Below, in pieces: positions 5,271 to 10,200 of a DNA stretch of 10,200 nt. How positions within the stretch are numbered: the stretch's first letter is position 1; each line of letters starts with the position of its first letter. The stretch lies in NCBI GenBank assembly GCA_947382415.1, contig CANCYO010000085.1, positions 1 to 10,200 of the forward strand, written 5' to 3'. A model generated the notes under the pieces. That model saw only the letters and a list, made by a program, of their open reading frames with translations. It did no database searches and was not told the DNA's origin. The translations under genes were made by a program, and so were the position numbers. The DNA comes from an uncultured Lachnospiraceae bacterium (lineage in GTDB: Bacteria; Bacillota; Clostridia; Lachnospirales; Lachnospiraceae).

Positions 5271-7632
5271 GAGGAGACCTTTATTTGTCTGTTTCTTCTG
5301 TCTGGTGCTGCTTTTGGCTGTCAGGTACGCGTGTCTGTCCCCCTCTTCGGGGGGCGGGCCGCCTGACGGCACGGATATGATATTGACCGGGCAGGTCTGT
5401 CAGAAGGATGAAACTTCGTTTGTCTTAAAAATTCAGGAATGTCAAAATGATGCCGCGGTTCTGCGGCAGAATAATCCATCAGAAAATAAAATAGCAAATG
5501 GCGGTACAGCCCTTATGGCGGGCAGCAGATTACTGTGCGAATATGAGGCGGCGGAAGAGCTGATACTGGGTTCTACGGTATTGTTGCAGGGGAAATTCTA
5601 TGCTTTTTCTCAGGCCACAAATCCCGGGGAGTTTGATTATGCACACTATTACCACACCATGGGGTATGGGGGAAGGCTCAGGCAGGTCAGGCTTATGGAA
5701 GTGTCTGATCAGGGATTCGGACTTCAGGAGGGGCTTTACCGGCTGCGCTGTTATTGGGAGAGGCGGCTTTATCGGATATTCCCGGAGAAGGAGGCCTCTG
5801 TCATGGCGGCGATACTGCTGGGAGACAAGTCCGGCGTTGCCGCGGAGGTGAAAGCGCTCTATCAAAGGAGCGGTATCATACATATCCTGAGTATCTCGGG
5901 ACTGCATATCACGCTGATCGGCGTGGGCCTGTATAAAATACTGCGGAGAATGGGAGTACCGGTGTGGTGCGCCGCGGCGGGAGGCGCCGTATTGTTGATT
6001 TTGTACGGCGTCATGACCGGGCTTGGGGTGTCTGCCTGCCGCGCCATTGGCATGTATCTGATCCGTATGCTGGCGCAGCTTTTGGGCAGAACCTACGATA
6101 TGCTCACGGCCATCGGTGTGACGGCGGTGTGTATGGTCTGTCTGCATCCCGCATGGCTGGAACATATGGGATTTTTGCTGTCCTATGGGTCGGTTCTGGG
6201 CGTTGGAATGCTTCTGCCTGCGCTGGCAGAAAAGGCGGAGGGACCGCCCGGAATCAAACGCCATATAGAGGGAAGATGGAAGAGGCGTCTGGTGCGTCTG
6301 GGCGGCAGGCTTTGGCGGGGATTGCGCGAGGGATTTCTGGCCGGACTGTCCATCACCTTTACCACACTGCCTGTGCAGCTTTGGTTTTCCTATGAGATAC
6401 CGGTGTATTCCGTTTTGCTGAATGTGCTGGTTCTGCCTTTTATGAGTGTGGTGATGGCGGCGGGGCTGGCTGCCATGCTCATTCCGGGGATGGGATTTGC
6501 GGGCACGGCGGATGTGGCCATTCTTGCGTTGTATGAGGAGCTTTGCGCATGGTTTGGGACGCTGCCCCATCCCATGTGGAATCCGGGGCGGCCCGAGGTC
6601 TGGCAGATGGCGCTTTATTATCTGCTCTGGGCGGCGGTATGCTGTCTGGGGACGGTAAGAGAGCGCGCAAGGGAAGGAGACGGCAGCAAACAATGCGGCG
6701 GAGACGGACGCAAAGGAGACAGGCACAAAGGAAAATGGCGTGTAAAGAGGCTCCTGCAGTTTGCGCTTCTTGGTGCGGCGGTGCTGGCGCTGGGACTTCC
6801 GATGAGGCGTGGGGACAGGGTCACATTTCTGGATGTGGGGCAGGGAGACTGCATCTGTGTGCAGCTCTCCTCCGGTGAGGTGTACTTATTTGACTGTGGG
6901 AGCAGCAGCCGCAATCAGATAGGACAAAGGGTATTGATCCCTTTCCTGAAATATTACGGTATCGGAAAGATTGATGCGGTCTTTATTTCCCATGGGGATC
7001 AGGATCATATGAACGGTGTCGCAGAACTTTTGGAATTGTGCGGGCAGGAGCATATTGAAATAGGCGGGCTGGTGCTGCCCGGTATCAGGAGAAGCCTGTG
7101 GGAGGAGGAATTCGGGGAGCTTCTGGAAGCCGGGCAGCGGGCAATCCCTGTGTCTGTCATACGGGCGGGGGAGAGCTGGACGGCGGGACGGCAGGGGGAG
7201 GACCGCTTTCTGTGCCTGCATCCATCGGCAGACGGTGAGGGGGCGGGAGGCAATGAGGGATCGGCGTGTTTTTACATAGAATTGCGTGAGGGAGAACGCA
7301 GAGTCTCTTTACTGCTGACGGGAGATGCGGAGGGAGAGGGGGAGCGGGAGCTGCTGCGGGAACTGCAGGAGCGCGATATATGTGACGTCACGCTGCTTAA
7401 GGCGGCACACCACGGCTCCCGCAATTCATCCTCCGGAGAGTTTTTAGAGCAGATATCGCCGGACTTTGCAGTGATTTCCTGCGGCAGGAGCAATCGTTAC
7501 GGGCATCCCCACCCGGAGCTGCTGCAGCGGCTTCGGGAGTGCGGCGCCCAGATTCTGCAGACGCCGCGCTCCGGTGCGGTCACGCTGTCTTTGAACGCGG
7601 GGAAAGCCACTCTGTCCGTGCAGCTTCCATGA
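5263..7632 (+). CDS. comEC: DNA internalisation channel ComEC/Rec2
   Basis: Membrane channel that takes single-stranded DNA into the cell during natural transformation, with an attached nuclease-like domain. Seen: an N-terminal membrane anchor (about residues 7-23), a DUF4131-like outer region (about 38-170), the Competence domain with several membrane segments and the motif ILSISGLHITLIG (208-220), a basic cytoplasmic linker (464-496), a further membrane segment (about 497-512) and a C-terminal metallo-beta-lactamase domain. That last domain has DVGQGD (524-529), SHGDQDH (576-582), LTGDAE (685-690), AHHGS (715-719) and GHPH (747-750), so the metal ligands look intact. Its 789 aa is typical for full-length ComEC. 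The ATG at 5263 overlaps the DGQHR gene by 8 bases and its only upstream purine run (5241-5248) is rather far, which suggests translational coupling. Full-length comEC does not prove the host is naturally competent. Confidence 0.95.
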   Translation: MIRRRPLFVCFFCLVLLLAVRYACLSPSSGGGPPDGTDMILTGQVCQKDETSFVLKIQECQNDAAVLRQNNPSENKIANGGTALMAGSRLLCEYEAAEELILGSTVLLQGKFYAFSQATNPGEFDYAHYYHTMGYGGRLRQVRLMEVSDQGFGLQEGLYRLRCYWERRLYRIFPEKEASVMAAILLGDKSGVAAEVKALYQRSGIIHILSISGLHITLIGVGLYKILRRMGVPVWCAAAGGAVLLILYGVMTGLGVSACRAIGMYLIRMLAQLLGRTYDMLTAIGVTAVCMVCLHPAWLEHMGFLLSYGSVLGVGMLLPALAEKAEGPPGIKRHIEGRWKRRLVRLGGRLWRGLREGFLAGLSITFTTLPVQLWFSYEIPVYSVLLNVLVLPFMSVVMAAGLAAMLIPGMGFAGTADVAILALYEELCAWFGTLPHPMWNPGRPEVWQMALYYLLWAAVCCLGTVRERAREGDGSKQCGGDGRKGDRHKGKWRVKRLLQFALLGAAVLALGLPMRRGDRVTFLDVGQGDCICVQLSSGEVYLFDCGSSSRNQIGQRVLIPFLKYYGIGKIDAVFISHGDQDHMNGVAELLELCGQEHIEIGGLVLPGIRRSLWEEEFGELLEAGQRAIPVSVIRAGESWTAGRQGEDRFLCLHPSADGEGAGGNEGSACFYIELREGERRVSLLLTGDAEGEGERELLRELQERDICDVTLLKAAHHGSRNSSSGEFLEQISPDFAVISCGRSNRYGHPHPELLQRLRECGAQILQTPRSGAVTLSLNAGKATLSVQLP

Positions 7633-7663
7633 AGGTCCGTGTTCTGCGCATTAAAGACAGGTT

Positions 7664-8371
7664 TCAAATCAAATCCTTTGTCTCTGCCCTGCTGATGGAG
7701 AGAAAGGCCAGAAACAGGGAGAGCCCGGTCAAAATGGCAGGGAGCACTGCATTGTCCCGCATAGTGAGATCTCCAATATTGGCCTGTGTCAGAAAGATCA
7801 GCAGGAAGGAGCAGACAATGACGGTTTTTGAGGATTGATAGAACATCCCGATATACAGTGCGATAAAGCCCATGGTGACGATGACAAAGGATTTGGCCAG
7901 CAATTGAATATAAAATTCCGGGTCGCACATGTTATAATCCAGAGGGAAGGATGGGGCCTTATACTGTGAGGTAAATAAAACGCAGCCGTAGATCAGAAGC
8001 TTTGTCAGAGTCAGCGCCGCAAAATTGAATATCCATACCGCCAGCATCTGCGACAGTAAGATTTTCTGCCGTTTGATGGGATAGGAAAACATCAGGTTCA
8101 TGGTTTTGTTTTTGTAGGCGCTCACGATAAAGGAGGAGAGCATCACGCCGGTCAGCACCAGGAATGCCATACCGGTGAGCATTTCCACGGAGGCGGAGAT
8201 GGTATTGTGACCCGGCACGGCGTCCGGTATTCCTGTTTCCGGGTCGTTGGCAATTCCAAGGAAAGCCAGCGCGAACACAAACAGGCAGAGTAAGGCAGCC
8301 AGAATCAGGGCTTTACAGATGTATTTGCGAATATTGTTTTTCTTCCATTCCAATTTAATCAGCTTTAACAT
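7664..8371 (-). CDS. ABC-2 type exporter permease
   Basis: Membrane subunit of an ABC exporter, working with the ATPase encoded directly upstream. Its 235 residues contain about six membrane segments (roughly 21-40, 66-85, 104-132, 158-178, 183-199, 208-227). A loop NKTMNLMFSYPIKRQKILLSQ (88-108) resembles the cytoplasmic loop before the third segment in ABC-2 permeases of the BcrB/lantibiotic-immunity kind. The start at 8371 overlaps the ATPase gene by 7 bases and has GAGGG about 6 bases before it, so the two are translationally coupled. Its stop lies 31 bases from the comEC stop, convergent; I see no clear terminator between them. The substrate cannot be read from sequence; a peptide antibiotic is plausible given the neighbouring kinase. 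Confidence 0.88.
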   Translation of the reverse strand: MLKLIKLEWKKNNIRKYICKALILAALLCLFVFALAFLGIANDPETGIPDAVPGHNTISASVEMLTGMAFLVLTGVMLSSFIVSAYKNKTMNLMFSYPIKRQKILLSQMLAVWIFNFAALTLTKLLIYGCVLFTSQYKAPSFPLDYNMCDPEFYIQLLAKSFVIVTMGFIALYIGMFYQSSKTVIVCSFLLIFLTQANIGDLTMRDNAVLPAILTGLSLFLAFLSISRAETKDLI

Positions 8372-9288
8372 GATTTTCCCTCCTCCGCGGTGACTTTCAG
8401 AAAATATTCTTCCAGGGTCTCTGATTTTTGGCCAAGCGCCATGACCTCCACATCGTTTAAGGTCAGAGTTTTGGACAGTTCCTGTGTGGTAACGGAGTTG
8501 TCGTAGATGCGGATGGAATCGTCTTCCAGAATCTTAAAATTTTCCAGATTCAGCCTGTCGCTCAGCACAAAGGCAGCCCTTTGGGTGTTCGTGACAGACA
8601 GCTCGATATACGCAAGGCTGGTCTGTTCGATTTCGTTCATACTGATCTCTCTGAGCATCACACCGTGATGGATTACTCCGATGGTGTCGGCAAGACTCTC
8701 AATCTCCGAGAGCATATGGCTGGAGATCAGGACTGTAGTCTGGTATTCATCGCAGAGGGATCTCAACAGATCGCGGATGAGTTTCATTCCCGCGGGATCC
8801 AGTCCGTTGGTGGGTTCGTCGAGAATGAGTAGTTCGGGCTTGCACAGAATGGCTCTGGCAATGCCAAGGCGTTCCTTCATGCCCAGGGAATACTGGCGCA
8901 CAGGCTTTGCCTGGGCGTCTGTCAGTTCCAGCATATTGAGAGCGTTCTCGATGCTTCCGTGGTGATAATAGCCCATGTACTCGCAGTGAAGCTTCAGATT
9001 CTCATAGCCGCTCAGATGCTCGTAAAAGGTGGGAAATTCGATGATGCTGGCCATCCTTCTCAGCATCCCATAGGATTTGGGAGTGAGTCTTTCCCCGAAA
9101 ATCTCGATGGTTCCGCCTGTGGGTTTCCAGAGATTTGTGAGCATTTTCATCACTGAGGTCTTGCCTGCGCCGTTAGGCCCAAGGAATCCGTATATCTCTC
9201 CTTTTTTCACATGGAGATTGACGTTGCTCACAAGGTCTTTTCCGCCAATGCTTTTTGTCAGATGATCTGTCTGTAAAATGTACGACAT
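8365..9288 (-). CDS. ABC exporter ATPase (BcrA/lantibiotic-immunity type)
   Basis: Nucleotide-binding subunit that powers the permease. Numbered from the chosen start (MSYILQ, 307 aa): Walker A GPNGAGKT (37-44), signature YSLGMKERLG (133-142), Walker B LLILDEPT (153-160) and the H-loop histidine H191. All are intact, and a C-terminal extension of about 90 residues is typical of BcrA/CcmA-like exporters. I chose 9288 over the longer ATG at 9333 because the minus strand carries AAAGGAGA (9302-9295) seven bases before 9288, while the extra 15 residues (start MPAQLSG) do not look like ABC protein. Overlaps the permease gene by 7 bases; lies 108 bases downstream of the histidine kinase. Confidence 0.92.
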   Translation of the reverse strand: MSYILQTDHLTKSIGGKDLVSNVNLHVKKGEIYGFLGPNGAGKTSVMKMLTNLWKPTGGTIEIFGERLTPKSYGMLRRMASIIEFPTFYEHLSGYENLKLHCEYMGYYHHGSIENALNMLELTDAQAKPVRQYSLGMKERLGIARAILCKPELLILDEPTNGLDPAGMKLIRDLLRSLCDEYQTTVLISSHMLSEIESLADTIGVIHHGVMLREISMNEIEQTSLAYIELSVTNTQRAAFVLSDRLNLENFKILEDDSIRIYDNSVTTQELSKTLTLNDVEVMALGQKSETLEEYFLKVTAEEGKSC

Positions 9289-9311
9289 TTGTTGTCTCCT
9301 TTCTGGTCCGG

Positions 9312-9332
9312 TGCCGGATAGCTGTGCCGGCA
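9312..9332 (-). promoter_or_regulatory. Inverted repeat just upstream of the ABC ATPase ribosome site
   Basis: TGCCGG (9312-9317) and CCGGCA (9327-9332) form a perfect 6-base stem with a 9-base loop. On the minus-strand mRNA it sits about 10 bases before the AAAGGAGA ribosome site of the ATPase gene. No T-run follows it, so it is not a standard terminator. It might be an RNA stabiliser or processing site, or part of an operator for the exporter; this is inference from position only. Confidence 0.3.
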
Positions 9333-9396
9333 TTTCCGGTTCATCTGCTTTTTCTTCATTGTAGCGGAACAGATTTTCAAAACTCTTGACGAAATA

Positions 9397-10154
9397 TTAC
9401 GAATTTCTTTCGCCGGAATCAACAGGCAGTTTCTTGAGAGTAAGGGTGAAAGTGGTCCTGATATGGGGCGTACTTTCCAGAGTGAGATCGCCGCCAAGCT
9501 GTCTTGCCAGGTTTCTTGCGATGGTCAGCCCCAGTCCGTTTCCCTGTATGGAGCGGCTGCGGGAATCCTCCATCGTAAAGAGTCTGTCAAATACGCTGTC
9601 GGAGAAGGCTTTGTCAATTCCTTTTCCTTTGTCTGTCACATCCACGAATACGGTGTTTTCTTCCGCTCGCAGAGAGAGTCCCAGGTATCTGCCGTCAATA
9701 CCGTAGCGGATCACATTGGAGATCAGATTGTACAGAATGCGCTGCAGGGCTTTGCTGTTTCCCATTACATAGACGGCATCCTCCGGTATGTCGATATCCA
9801 CTGTGAAACCGTTCCCGGTCAAAATCTCATAAAAGTCAAGGATGCTTTCTCTGCATATGCTGCATAGATTAATCCGGGACAGCTCCATGTCCATGTCGCC
9901 GGATTCCAGCTTTGCCAGAGTGAAGAACTGATCGATGAGAGCCATGACGGCCTTAGCCTTCTGCTCTGTTTTTTCCAGCATCTCATCCTGTGCGGCTTCA
10001 GAGCGGGAGGTTTTAAGCCTCATAATTTCCAGATAGCCCAGAATCACGGTCATGGGCGTTTTGATATCATGGGATATATTGGACAGCATTTTTTTGGAGG
10101 CCATTTCCGAGCGGCGGTAGTCGGCCTTCACCCGAAGGTGCTTTTCCAGAAGAT
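9397..10154 (-). CDS. Sensor histidine kinase, 5' end missing (cut by contig end)
   Basis: C-terminal catalytic part of a second two-component kinase, likely sensing for the ABC exporter next to it. Seen: the H-box NISHDIKTPMT, phosphorylated His at codon 10071-10069; the N-box NLISNVIRYG; the G1 box DKGKGI; and the G2 box GNGLGL. The frame stays open upstream of GTG 10131 (residues LLEKHLRVKADYRRSEM run through it), so that GTG is not the true start. The membrane and sensor part should lie further upstream, but real sequence stops at about 10154, where adapter begins. TAA stop at 9399-9397. A matching response regulator is expected beyond the end; it is not visible. The arrangement, kinase then ATPase then permease, resembles bacitracin/lantibiotic response loci. 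Confidence 0.9.
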
Positions 10155-10200
10155 AGATCGGAAGAGCGTCGTGTAGGGAAAGAGTGTTGCGAGACGTGGG
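10155..10200. other. Illumina sequencing adapter, not genomic
   Basis: Bases 10155-10187 match the reverse complement of the Illumina TruSeq P5-side adapter, beginning AGATCGGAAGAGCGTCG and ending GGGAAAGAGTGT, as I know it from memory. In dual-index libraries this is followed by an 8-base i5 index and then GTGTAGATCTCGG. Here 10188-10195 reads TGCGAGAC, a plausible index, and 10196-10200 GTGGG matches the next three bases before diverging. The block should be masked, and any coding frame across it is meaningless. Confidence 0.95.

Noticed and set aside
5339..5354. GC-rich hairpin near the start of comEC (CCCCC-TCTTC-GGGGG)
   Set aside because: It lies inside the coding region and has no following T-run, so it is not a terminator; it encodes a Pro/Ser/Gly stretch.
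5530..6726. Long antisense ORF (398 codons) opposite comEC
   Set aside because: The plus strand encodes clear ComEC motifs here. The antisense product is Pro/His/Arg/Gln-rich with no domain, a usual by-product of GC-rich codon use.
7633..7663. Bidirectional terminator between comEC and the permease gene
   Set aside because: Only a short CTTC/GAAG pairing is visible and there is no T-run on either strand.
9289..9333. 15-residue N-terminal extension of the ABC ATPase starting at 9333
   Set aside because: The ribosome site AAAGGAGA is placed for the start at 9288, and the extension lies on the hairpin and is unlike ABC N-termini.
10129..10131. GTG at 10131 as start of the second histidine kinase
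   Set aside because: The frame is open upstream with kinase-like residues (LLEKHLRV), and a soluble fragment beginning 20 residues before the H-box would lack its dimerisation and sensor parts.

Overview
The window looks like draft-genome or metagenome DNA from a Gram-positive anaerobe, most likely a Lachnospiraceae-type Clostridia. This rests on gene content (a WalK/PhoR-like histidine kinase followed by a GerMN-domain lipoprotein and, further down, ComEC; a Bcr-type ABC exporter beside a histidine kinase), purine-rich Shine-Dalgarno sequences and a GC level a little above 50% in the flanking genes. The taxonomic call is inference only.

Layout, left to right. On the plus strand: a membrane histidine kinase (39-1532); a lipoprotein with two GerMN domains (1563-2471); a 130-base spacer holding a tandem repeat, a small leader-like ORF and a hairpin over a ribosome binding site; a 521-residue protein with an intact-looking RelA/SpoT nucleotide pyrophosphotransferase core and a large unrecognised C-terminal half (2602-4167); a DGQHR-domain protein of the DndB superfamily (4164-5270, ATGA overlap with the previous gene); and the DNA-uptake channel ComEC/Rec2 (5263-7632, 8-base overlap). 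On the minus strand, convergent with comEC after a 31-base gap: an ABC-2 permease (7664-8371), its ATPase (8365-9288) and the 3' part of a second histidine kinase (9397 to about 10154).

The most unusual part is the two-gene Rel + DGQHR cassette. It is more AT-rich than its neighbours (sampled 60-base rows about 35-52% GC against 52-62% in flanking genes). It separates the GerMN gene from comEC, which I believe are normally close together in this family. It combines a hydrolase-less alarmone/pyrophosphotransferase domain, a class that is often toxic, with a fold known from phosphorothioation and restriction systems. I propose it as a candidate defence or toxin-regulator module, not as a proven one. 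Its 5' end has a possible translational control device.

The flanking genes are ordinary: a two-component kinase with a sporulation-type lipoprotein, the competence channel, and a sensor-kinase/ABC-exporter locus of the kind used against peptide antibiotics.

The last 46 bases (10155-10200) are not genomic. They match an Illumina TruSeq-type adapter followed by what looks like an index, so the real sequence ends near 10154 and the second histidine kinase is cut there by an assembly artefact.
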